In this document: piece after piece, positions 1 to 5,646 of the stretch
How positions within the stretch are numbered: position 1 is the stretch's first letter
Layout: the number at the start of each line of letters is the position of its first letter
From: Deltaproteobacteria bacterium
GTDB lineage: Bacteria; Desulfobacterota; Syntrophia; Syntrophales; UBA5619
Direction of reading: 5' to 3'
Length of the DNA: 9,117 nt
Assembly: GCA_023487865.1 (NCBI GenBank)
Contig: JAMDBG010000008.1
Coordinates: 1-9,117 of the forward strand
Position numbers and translations under genes: made by a program
The notes under the pieces: model-generated
The model's database searches: none
Told to the model about the DNA's origin: nothing
Seen by the model: only the letters and a program-made list of their open reading frames with translations

Positions 1-63
1 GGGAATATCGGTTACTGTCAACTTCTTTTAGACACTTCCTCTGCCTACCATAAAAAACCTTCG
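1..63. repeat. Left arm of a perfect 63-bp inverted repeat
   Basis: Every base from 1 to 63 is the reverse complement of 536 to 474 (paired positions sum to 537). The match stops at 64/473, apart from a GATC shared with a one-base offset. The arm reaches the first base of the window, so its true length is unknown. It contains the last codons of the DUF169 frame and a leftward copy (21-16) of the TTGACA -35 used by the right arm. It may be a real duplication or invertible element, or a fold-back assembly or amplification artefact at a contig end. Confidence 0.95.
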
Positions 64-338
64 ATCCCGGAGGAGAGAAAGTGGCAGAATCCCTCCTCGC
101 TGCCGGGAAAGCTTTTATAGAGATCCCCGAAGCCCATGCCGACTCCGCCGCCGATACAACCAAACGTCGCCGCATCACAGGCTGCCGGTCGGCCTTTGGC
201 GGCGGATGCGGCGAGCCACATGACACAGCCCCATCTCCCCTCCTGGAACTGCATGGCCCCTTCAGGCTTCTCATCGGACCAGCTGATCGCTATGGGGGGG
301 TATTTCGTTTCGATGGCCTTGGCGATTCTGCTTTCCAT
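45..338 (-). CDS. DUF169 family protein, C-terminally truncated
   Basis: This leftward frame of 97 codons resembles the N-terminal part of DUF169 proteins, a family of unknown biochemical role. Recognisable pieces are the YPPIAISWSDEKPEGA stretch (residues 13-28), WGCVMWLAA (36-44) and the glycine-rich FGCIGGGVGMGFG segment (59-71). Cysteines 38, 54, 61 and 85 could bind metal, but that is speculation. The ATG at 338 is preceded on its own strand by an AAGGGA ribosome binding site about 8 nt away. Family members usually run to more than 200 residues. Here the frame ends soon after it enters the inverted repeat at base 63: the last residues, about IEGFLW, are repeat-encoded and are followed by TAG at 47-45. 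The gene is therefore broken, or the left end is misassembled. It is divergent from the CODH/ACS genes, with no sign of a shared role. Confidence 0.7.
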   Translation of the reverse strand: MESRIAKAIETKYPPIAISWSDEKPEGAMQFQEGRWGCVMWLAASAAKGRPAACDAATFGCIGGGVGMGFGDLYKSFPGSEEGFCHFLSSGIEGFLW

Positions 339-403
339 AGTGTGATTCCCTTCTCGAGAGGAGTTTCATTTTTATCGATGTCACGAAGTGTCCGGGAGCG
401 GAA

Positions 404-432
404 TTAACCGACTAGTTAATCCTTAAAAGGAT
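404..432. promoter_or_regulatory. Two adjoining palindromes in the divergent intergenic region
   Basis: TTAAC (404-408) and GTTAA (415-419) form an inverted repeat with a 6-bp spacer. ATCCTT (419-424) and AAGGAT (427-432) form a second one with a 2-bp spacer, sharing base 419. Such symmetry between divergent genes often marks a dimeric regulator site. The second palindrome lies exactly in the spacer of a weak leftward promoter candidate (441-413). I recognise no specific regulator consensus, and chance symmetry in AT-rich DNA is possible. Confidence 0.4.
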
Positions 433-441
433 CTCAGTCAA
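413..441 (-). promoter_or_regulatory. Weak promoter candidate for the DUF169 gene
   Basis: Reading leftward, TTGACT (441-436) is a 5/6 match to a sigma-70 -35. After 17 nt comes TAACTA (418-413), a poor -10; a 16-nt spacer gives TTAACT, also poor. The position, about 75 nt upstream of the DUF169 ATG, is sensible. The weak -10 makes this tentative. Confidence 0.25.
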
Positions 442-473
442 GAAAAATCCGCGCTGCGGTATGTGGCATGATC

Positions 474-536
474 CGAAGGTTTTTTATGGTAGGCAGAGGA
501 AGTGTCTAAAAGAAGTTGACAGTAACCGATATTCCC
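474..536. repeat. Right arm of a perfect 63-bp inverted repeat
   Basis: This is the exact reverse complement of bases 1-63, separated from it by 410 bp (64-473) holding most of the truncated DUF169 gene. The arm ends within the cooC promoter: the -35 (516-521) and 15 bases of the spacer are inside it, while the -10 (539-544) is outside. No transposase or recombinase gene and no terminal motif of a known insertion sequence is visible. Confidence 0.95.
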
Positions 537-544
537 GCTATAAG
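516..544 (+). promoter_or_regulatory. Near-consensus sigma-70 promoter of the cooC-acsV-cooC operon
   Basis: TTGACA (516-521, 6/6) is followed by a 17-nt spacer and TATAAG (539-544, 5/6). Transcription would start near 551 and give a leader of about 33 nt before the first cooC start codon at 584. The fit in sequence, spacing and position is good. No operator is evident downstream. Confidence 0.75.
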
Positions 545-583
545 CCCCAAATATCTAATCGTGGACGGAGGTTATCGGAGGTG

Positions 584-1354
584 ATGAAGATTGCGGTCAG
601 CGGCAAGGGTGGTGTCGGCAAGACGCTCTTAAGCGCCTTTTTGGCGCGGGCGTTTGCGGCCGGCGGGAATAGAGTCATTGCCATCGACGCCGATCCTGAT
701 GCCAATCTGGGTGCGACTCTGGGCTTCCCTGATGCAGGCAAGATCGTTCCGATTTCCCATCTGAAGGATCTCATCCGGCAGCGCACCGGGGCCGAGGAGA
801 CGGCCGGCGGGCTTTATTTCAAGCTGAATCCAAAGGTGGATGACCTGCCGGACGATTACTCGGTCAGTCATGACGGCATCCGCCTGATGGTAATGGGCGA
901 GGTGAAAAAAGGCGGGAGCGGCTGCTACTGTCCGGAAAACGCCCTCTTGAATTCGCTGATGTCGCATCTGCTCCTGGGGCGCGATGATGTCGTCATCATG
1001 GATATGGCTGCCGGGATCGAACATTTGAGCCGGGGAACGGCGCAGGCGGTAGACCGGCTCATCATCGTTGTGGAACCGGGACAGGCCAGCATGGAAACGG
1101 CTCTCAGGGTGAAGCAACTGGCCAGGGATCTCGGCATCAAGGAACTGGCGGTGGTCGGAAATAAAGTTCACGGGGCCGACGAAGAAGCATATATCAGGAA
1201 AGGTACAGAGGGGCTGGATATGCTCGGCGTCATCCCCTATGACCCGGGTCTGGTGGATGCCCAGATGAAGGGTCTGCCGGTGATCCGGAGCCAGGTGATC
1301 AAGTCGTCGGTCGACGCGATTTATACGAAACTGATTGCCCAACCAATCAAGTAA
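584..1354 (+). CDS. cooC: CooC-type nickel-insertion ATPase (first copy)
   Basis: A 256-aa cytoplasmic MinD/SIMIBI-class P-loop ATPase of the CooC/AcsF family, which uses ATP-driven dimerisation to deliver Ni(II) to CODH (CooC) or ACS (AcsF). The deviant Walker A motif GKGGVGKT is at residues 7-14, DADPDANL at 35-42, the family's metal-binding CYC (C114, C116) at 114-116, and the Walker B strand ends at D140 before MAAGIEHLSRGTA. Length and motifs are complete for the family. I chose ATG 584 because the P-loop begins at once after it. GGAGGT at 567-572 is 11 nt upstream; an in-frame GTG at 581 with 8-nt spacing is an alternative. The frame extends upstream to an ATG at 461, but that stretch covers the promoter and repeat and is not coding. 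Whether it serves CODH or ACS cannot be decided from sequence. Confidence 0.92.
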   Translation: MKIAVSGKGGVGKTLLSAFLARAFAAGGNRVIAIDADPDANLGATLGFPDAGKIVPISHLKDLIRQRTGAEETAGGLYFKLNPKVDDLPDDYSVSHDGIRLMVMGEVKKGGSGCYCPENALLNSLMSHLLLGRDDVVIMDMAAGIEHLSRGTAQAVDRLIIVVEPGQASMETALRVKQLARDLGIKELAVVGNKVHGADEEAYIRKGTEGLDMLGVIPYDPGLVDAQMKGLPVIRSQVIKSSVDAIYTKLIAQPIK

Positions 1355-1477
1355 AACGAAGCCGAAGCCGCCGGGCGACTGCCCGATATTGGCCCGATCC
1401 GGACCTCCGGCATGATATGGTGTGTACCGGATAATGGGATCAGACGACTTGTTTTGTTTGCATACGCAGAAAGGCAG
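1355..1477 (+). other. 123-nt gap between cooC and acsV with short GC-rich hairpins
   Basis: No gene or clear promoter is seen. CGGGC (1372-1376) and GCCCG (1381-1385) pair around a 4-nt loop, and CCGGA/TCCGG (1399-1403/1406-1410) forms a second, tight inverted repeat. Neither is followed by a T-run, so neither is a standard intrinsic terminator. They may affect mRNA processing or relative expression of cooC and acsV. The gap is longer than other gaps within the two operons. Confidence 0.35.
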
Positions 1478-3409
1478 ATGAATCGATTTATGGGCGTCAA
1501 GAAATACAAGGTGGTTTTCAAGCCGGATGATGTGGCGGTTGATGTCGAAGACGGAGACAATCTGTTGGAACTGGCCCGTAAAGCCGGCGTGGCACTCACC
1601 GCCTCCTGCGGGGGCGACGGCGTCTGCGGCACCTGTAAGGTGCTTATCGAAAAAGGCGAAACGGAGAGTCTGCCGGGCATGCAGCTTGACCCCGGCGAAG
1701 TGGCAATGGGTCTCAGGCTGGCCTGTCAGTGCCTGGTCAGGGGCGACCTCGTAGTGATCGTTCCCGAGACGTCCCGCATGGCGACAGGGGGCGGACGGCG
1801 GGCGCTTGCCACGGCAGAGGAGTTGATGGCGGTAACCGGCTGGACGCATGCACCGCCGATCTCCAAGGTCTACCTGGAGCTCGTACCGCCGACGCTGGAG
1901 GATAACTCCAGCGACCTCACCCGTCTGGAGAGGGAACTGGCCAAACACAATATCGATGATTATCGGGTCGAACTCGGCTTCCTGAGAAAACTGCCCCATG
2001 TGGTCAGGGAGGGCGGCTGGAAGGTCACCATCACCGTACTGAGAGAACCGTCGGGATCCCGGCTGACCCGCATTGAACCGGGTGATACACGGAATCGCCT
2101 CTTCGGTCTGGCTTTTGATATCGGCACCACGGGGGTTCGCGGCGAGCTTCTCGATCTGAACGAGGGCAAGGTGCTCTCCCGCGGGGTGGAGTACAACGGC
2201 CAGCGGATTTATGGAGATGACGTCATCAGCCGGATCGCGTACAGCGGCAAACCCGACGGCATGGCCAAACTGCAACAGGCGGTCGTCGCGACGATGAACA
2301 GGATTATCGCCGAGATGACGCAGAGGGCGCAGGTGCCGGCCGGGGATCTCTCCTATCTCACCGTTGCCGCGAACACCACCATGATCCAGCTGTTTCTGGG
2401 GATCGATCCCAAGTATCTGCGGCTGGCCCCTTACGTGCCCAGTGCCGGTGTCCTGCCGATGTTCCCGGTGCGTGCCCTGGGGATAGACGTTCCGGAGCAT
2501 GTGTATGGCTATACCATACCGTCAGTGGCCAGTTATGTGGGAGGCGATATTGTCTCCGGTCTCGTCGGTACCGGTATTTATCAACGACAGGAAACGGTGC
2601 TCTACATCGATATCGGCACGAACGGCGAAACGGTGGTAGGCAACGCGGACTGGATGGTGAGCGCCTCCTGTTCCGCAGGTCCGGCATTCGAGGGCGGCGG
2701 CATCAGCTGCGGCATGCTGGCGACCGAAGGCGCCATAGAGGGCTTTCATTATGATCCGAAAATAAAACAGCCGACCCTGACTACGATCGGCGGAGCCAAA
2801 CCCAGGGGCATCTGCGGCGCCGGCCTGATCGACATCGTTTCCGGGTTGCTGACGGCAGGGATCATCAACCAGAAGGGCAAGTTCCAGAGCGAATCCGATC
2901 CTCGCGTCCGCAGCGGAGTCGAGGGGCTGGAATACCTGCTGACGCCGGCCGGCGAGACGGACATCAACAAAGACATCGTCATTACTGAAATCGATATCGA
3001 AAACCTGATCCGCGCCAAGGCCGCGATGTACGCCGGGTATCAGACCCTCCTCAAAAGCGTCGGCCTCACGTTTCAGGATCTGGACAAAGTGATTATCGCC
3101 GGGACCTTCGGCAGTCACCTGGACATCGAAGAGGCGATCACCATCGGACTGATGCCCGACATAGACCGGAACAAGTTCTTTTTCATCGGCAACGGCTCGC
3201 TCCTCGGTGCCCGACTGAGCAGTTTTTCATCCGAGCTGATCGAAGCGGGCAGGCGTGTTGCCCGGATGGTGACCAATATCGAGCTTTCGGAAAACGGAGA
3301 CTTCATGAGCCACTATATCGCATCGATGTTTCTGCCCCATACCGACTCCTCTCTCTTCCCGGAGGCGAGCCGGCGTTTGATGGAATTGTCCAAAGGAGGA
3401 ATCCATTGA
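1478..3409 (+). CDS. acsV: RACo: ATP-dependent reductive activator of the corrinoid iron-sulfur protein
   Basis: A 643-aa activator that returns accidentally oxidised Co(II) corrinoid of the CFeSP to the methyl-accepting Co(I) state using ATP. The N-terminal plant-type [2Fe-2S] domain (about 1-97) has ligands C44, C50, C53 and C83 in the CGGDGVCGTC...LAC pattern. A linker (about 100-205) precedes the ASKHA-fold ATPase/DUF4445 region (about 208-610), with phosphate-1 FDIGTTGVRGE (213-223), phosphate-2 YIDIGTNGET (376-385), CSAGPAFEGGGISCG (398-412) and the adenosine-site AGTFGSHLDIEEA (541-553). Length and layout match the RACo family. The start is uncertain: ATG 1478 has only a close purine stretch (AAGG 1471-1474), ATG 1490 is possible, and ATG 1412 lacks a ribosome binding site and would add 22 residues unlike the family. 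Its stop overlaps the next gene. Other corrinoid-activating DUF4445 proteins serve methyltransferases; the CODH/ACS context favours the CFeSP. Confidence 0.9.
   Translation: MNRFMGVKKYKVVFKPDDVAVDVEDGDNLLELARKAGVALTASCGGDGVCGTCKVLIEKGETESLPGMQLDPGEVAMGLRLACQCLVRGDLVVIVPETSRMATGGGRRALATAEELMAVTGWTHAPPISKVYLELVPPTLEDNSSDLTRLERELAKHNIDDYRVELGFLRKLPHVVREGGWKVTITVLREPSGSRLTRIEPGDTRNRLFGLAFDIGTTGVRGELLDLNEGKVLSRGVEYNGQRIYGDDVISRIAYSGKPDGMAKLQQAVVATMNRIIAEMTQRAQVPAGDLSYLTVAANTTMIQLFLGIDPKYLRLAPYVPSAGVLPMFPVRALGIDVPEHVYGYTIPSVASYVGGDIVSGLVGTGIYQRQETVLYIDIGTNGETVVGNADWMVSASCSAGPAFEGGGISCGMLATEGAIEGFHYDPKIKQPTLTTIGGAKPRGICGAGLIDIVSGLLTAGIINQKGKFQSESDPRVRSGVEGLEYLLTPAGETDINKDIVITEIDIENLIRAKAAMYAGYQTLLKSVGLTFQDLDKVIIAGTFGSHLDIEEAITIGLMPDIDRNKFFFIGNGSLLGARLSSFSSELIEAGRRVARMVTNIELSENGDFMSHYIASMFLPHTDSSLFPEASRRLMELSKGGIH
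3392..3399 (+). promoter_or_regulatory. Strong ribosome binding site that fixes a TTG start
   Basis: AAAGGAGG lies 6 nt before TTG at 3406. It sits inside the last codons of acsV. The next in-frame ATG (3424) would remove the first strand of the P-loop domain, so the TTG start is preferred. The TTGA overlap with the acsV stop suggests translational coupling. Confidence 0.8.
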
Positions 3410-4188
3410 CGATCACCATCGCGATGGCAGGCAAGGGGGGCACGGGAAAGACATCCCTGGCCAGTCTGATTATCCGCTATCTGCTCAGGCATAACGCCGT
3501 ACCGATTCTGGCGGTGGATGCCGATGCCAATGCCAATCTGGCCTGGAGCCTTGGATTGACGGTCAAGCAGACCATCGGCTCCGTGCTGGCCGATTTCAAC
3601 GACGTCAAAATGGGCATCCCTCCCGGCATGACCAAGGAAGCGTATCTCAACCTCAAGCTCAATGGGGCGGTGGTCGAAAGCAAAAATGTTGATTTGCTCA
3701 CGATGGGTCGCGGGGAGGGGGCGGGGTGTTACTGTTTTCCCAACAACGTACTGAAAGAATTTATCGACAAGCTGGCGGTGAATTATCGATTCCTCGTGAT
3801 GGACAACGAGGCGGGTCTGGAACACCTGAGCCGGCGGACCACCGAAAACGTCGATGAGTTGATCATTGTGTCCAATCACTCCGTCAAGGGGGTGCGCACC
3901 ATCGGCAATATCCTTGATCTCATCAAGGAACTCAAGCTGAACGTCAAAAGGCAGTCTATTGTCATCAATCAGGCGCCGGGCCCGCTGGACCCGATGATCG
4001 TCGCGGGGCTCGAGGAGCTGGGCGTCGGGGCCGATGCCGTTATCCCGATGGATAGCCTTATTGCCGATTATGATCTGCAACAGAAACCGCTCACCGACTT
4101 GCCCGACACGTCACCGGCGGTACGGGCCGTTGACGGTCTGATGGAGAAACTTCTGGCGACACGGCGCGCTGACCGGGAAAGAGGTTAG
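3406..4188 (+). CDS. cooC: CooC-type nickel-insertion ATPase (second copy; CooC or AcsF)
   Basis: A 260-aa paralogue of the ATPase encoded by the first gene, in the same MinD-like class. Walker A GKGGTGKT is at residues 9-16, DADANANL at 38-45, the paired metal-binding cysteines C108 and C110 in GAGCYCFPNN, and the Walker B aspartate D133 before NEAGLEHLSRRT. It begins with TTG, overlaps the acsV stop by 4 nt and has a strong ribosome binding site, so it is co-translated with acsV. It differs clearly from the first copy, for example in the loop after DADANANL and in residues 56-95, so this is not a recent duplication. In acetogens one such ATPase (CooC) matures the CODH C-cluster and another (AcsF) the ACS A-cluster. 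A similar division is plausible here but not shown. Confidence 0.9.
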   Translation: MTITIAMAGKGGTGKTSLASLIIRYLLRHNAVPILAVDADANANLAWSLGLTVKQTIGSVLADFNDVKMGIPPGMTKEAYLNLKLNGAVVESKNVDLLTMGRGEGAGCYCFPNNVLKEFIDKLAVNYRFLVMDNEAGLEHLSRRTTENVDELIIVSNHSVKGVRTIGNILDLIKELKLNVKRQSIVINQAPGPLDPMIVAGLEELGVGADAVIPMDSLIADYDLQQKPLTDLPDTSPAVRAVDGLMEKLLATRRADRERG

Positions 4189-4280
4189 CAACCGGTCCGG
4201 AATCATGCAGCGAATCTGCAGGAAATTTGTAGTGGGGACGGGGGAACAAAGGGTACCTGTATAGAAAAAATAGGTGTATG

Positions 4281-4296
4281 AAAAAAATATATTTTT
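4281..4296. promoter_or_regulatory. A-tract/T-tract upstream of the structural-operon promoter (possible UP element)
   Basis: The run AAAAAAATATATTTTT ends 3 bp before the -35 hexamer, in the position where AT-rich UP elements contact the alpha subunits of RNA polymerase. The surrounding genes are GC-rich, so the tract stands out. It also contains a 14-bp AT palindrome, but with no GC stem it is a poor terminator. Confidence 0.45.
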
Positions 4297-4299
4297 GAC

Positions 4300-4328
4300 T
4301 TGACAAAGGGGAAAAGGTAAACTATAGA
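4300..4328 (+). promoter_or_regulatory. Sigma-70 promoter of the CODH/ACS structural operon
   Basis: TTGACA (4300-4305, 6/6), a 17-nt spacer and TATAGA (4323-4328, 4/6) form a good housekeeping promoter. The expected transcription start is near 4335, giving a leader of about 100 nt. A second overlapping set, TTGACT (4295-4300) with 17 nt to TAAACT (4318-4323), is shifted by 5 bp. The rest of the 4189-4299 gap shows only a small hairpin (TGCAG/CTGCA, 4206-4220) with no T-run, so read-through from the upstream operon is possible. Confidence 0.75.
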
Positions 4329-4344
4329 CCTGCAGTGTCGTTCC

Positions 4345-4391
4345 GGTGCAATGGATACGATGAGAGGAAAACTCAGCGTATGTTCGGTACC
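4345..4391 (+). other. Leader hairpin in the structural-operon 5' UTR
   Basis: Bases 4355-4364 pair with 4372-4381 (nine pairs and one A/G mismatch) around the loop AGGAAAA. After an internal loop, GGTGC (4345-4349) can pair with the bases at 4387-4391, including one G-U pair. There is no T-run after it, so it is not an obvious terminator; it could stabilise the mRNA or be part of a control device. It matches no riboswitch class that I recognise, including cobalamin or nickel types. Confidence 0.35.
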
Positions 4392-4437
4392 TTAAACAAT
4401 TCTTGTTCATAAACCCACCCCATCAGGGAGAAACACA

Positions 4438-4662
4438 ATGGCCGATTACGAAATTAAGACGGTTTCAGCACCGGACAGGGAAAGCGTGAAGCTCTTAGGC
4501 GCCACCTTCGAACCGGGTAAACCGGGCAAGGCCGAGGAAGGCCGCTGGCGGCCCCGTCTCAAGGGTCGTGAAGAGATGCTGAATTACCTGAAGCGCAATG
4601 AACGTTACCTGTACGGCGAAGAGGGTGCGTTCGGAAGTGAGAAACGTAAGAATCCCGCCTAA
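4438..4662 (+). CDS. Unrecognised 74-aa protein leading the CODH/ACS structural operon
   Basis: I do not recognise this protein. It is a small soluble protein, highly charged (8 Lys, 8 Arg, 11 Glu, 2 Asp), with no cysteine or histidine, no signal peptide and no membrane segment. The N-terminal half has a GATFEPGKPGKAEEG stretch (21-35) likely to be flexible. Residues 42-60 (KGREEMLNYL, then KRNERYLYG) could form a charged helix, and the C-terminus is basic. Coding is supported by AGGGAG (4425-4430) 7 nt before ATG, its place straight after a promoter, GC-rich third positions, and a gap of only 12 nt to acsD. The context suggests an accessory or small structural component of the CODH/ACS or CFeSP. 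Lack of Cys and His argues against a ferredoxin or metallochaperone. Function is unknown. Confidence 0.8.
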   Translation: MADYEIKTVSAPDRESVKLLGATFEPGKPGKAEEGRWRPRLKGREEMLNYLKRNERYLYGEEGAFGSEKRKNPA

Positions 4663-4674
4663 GTTGGAGGAACC

Positions 4675-5619
4675 ATGGCAATCGAGACCCCCCGTATCAG
4701 TTATACCGGAAGTATCCGTCCCATCACCCTGGGCGCCGGCGACAAGTCCGTAACCGTCGGCGGCGAAACGAGTTATCCCTTCTACCTGTTCGAAGGCGCT
4801 ATGCCCAACCCGCCGCGGATCGCCATGGAGGTCTACGATGCACCGCCTGCCGATTGGCCCGATGAGGCTGTGGCGCCGTTTAAGGATGTGCTCAACGACC
4901 CGGTTGCATGGGCGAAGAAGTGTATCAACGACTACGGCGCCGAGATGATCTGTCTTCAGTTGGCGAGCACCGATCCCAACGACGCCAACCGCAGCGCCGA
5001 GGAGGCGGCCCAGACCGTCAAACAGGTAGCCGAAGCGGCTAATGTGCCGCTGATCGTGTGGGGAAGCGGGAACGTCGAAAAGGACACCGAGGTGCTGCGC
5101 ACGGTGGCGGAGGTTTGTCAGGGGAAGCATCTCATTCTGGGGCCGCTGGTCGAAGGCAATTACAAGAAGATCGGCGCAGCCGCGATGGCTTACAAGCATA
5201 CCATTATTGCCTCAACCCCCCTGGACATCAATTTGGCAAAACAGCTCAATATCCTGATGGGCAACCTCGGTGTCAGCGAAAGCGAACTGATCATGGACCC
5301 CCTGGTAAGCAGCATCGGTTACGGGATCGAGTATGTCTACTCGGTCATGGAGCGGATCCGCATGGCGGCGCTCACGCAGCAGGACGAAAAGCTGCAGTTT
5401 CCACTGATCTGCAACATCGCCCGCGAAACCTGGAAGACCAAAGAGGCGAAGGTCGCCGAGGCCGAGGACCCCAAGCTGGGCGATACCGCAAAGCGCGGCA
5501 TCATGCTGGAGGCGATGAGCTCCATGGTGCTTCTGGTGGCCGGCGCCGACATCTTGATCATGCGACACCCGGAAGCCATCAAGCTGATCCGGGAGATGAT
5601 TAGCGACTTAACGAACTGA
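4675..5619 (+). CDS. acsD: Corrinoid iron-sulfur protein small subunit (CODH/ACS delta subunit)
   Basis: A 314-aa TIM-barrel small subunit of the heterodimeric CFeSP, which carries the methyl group from methyltetrahydrofolate methyltransferase to the ACS A-cluster. Family features seen are GGETSYPFYLFEG near residues 29-41, a QLASTDPND loop near 95-103, VWGSGN near 128-133, DPLVSSIGYGIEY near 208-220, and the C-terminal ADILIMRHPEAI near 291-302. It has no Fe-S cysteine motif, as expected, since the 4Fe-4S cluster is in the large subunit AcsC. ATG 4675 follows GGAGG (4666-4670) by 4 nt. It lies 12 nt after the 74-aa gene and 27 nt before the CODH gene. AcsC, its obligate partner, is not next to it and is not in the window. 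Confidence 0.93.
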   Translation: MAIETPRISYTGSIRPITLGAGDKSVTVGGETSYPFYLFEGAMPNPPRIAMEVYDAPPADWPDEAVAPFKDVLNDPVAWAKKCINDYGAEMICLQLASTDPNDANRSAEEAAQTVKQVAEAANVPLIVWGSGNVEKDTEVLRTVAEVCQGKHLILGPLVEGNYKKIGAAAMAYKHTIIASTPLDINLAKQLNILMGNLGVSESELIMDPLVSSIGYGIEYVYSVMERIRMAALTQQDEKLQFPLICNIARETWKTKEAKVAEAEDPKLGDTAKRGIMLEAMSSMVLLVAGADILIMRHPEAIKLIREMISDLTN

Positions 5620-5646
5620 CGTATCCGTCCGGTTGTGGAGAAATAT

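Noticed and set aside
81..407. Rightward frames of 108 and 69 codons over the DUF169 gene
   Set aside because: The DUF169-like protein is on the opposite strand; these translations show no family features and their upstream sequences do not argue for translation over DUF169.
1..536. Insertion-sequence or MITE ends as the source of the 63-bp repeat
   Set aside because: No transposase, no target-site duplication visible, and the enclosed DNA is an ordinary gene fragment and promoter; the left flank needed to test for a duplication is outside the window.
461..583. 41-codon N-terminal extension of the first CooC
   Set aside because: The stretch contains the inverted-repeat arm, the promoter and the likely transcription start, and P-loop ATPases of this family begin right at the Walker A strand.
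629..2500. 623-codon open frame on the minus strand opposite cooC and acsV
   Set aside because: It runs across two genes and their gap with no ribosome binding site or recognisable domain; a codon-bias shadow.
4206..4220. Hairpin TGCAG/CTGCA after the second cooC as a terminator
   Set aside because: Only five pairs and no following T-run; not convincing as an intrinsic terminator.
4336..4351. CooA (CO-sensor) binding site near the structural promoter
   Set aside because: TGTCG is present but the opposite half-site reads TGCAA, not CGACA, so the two-fold symmetry needed by CooA is absent.
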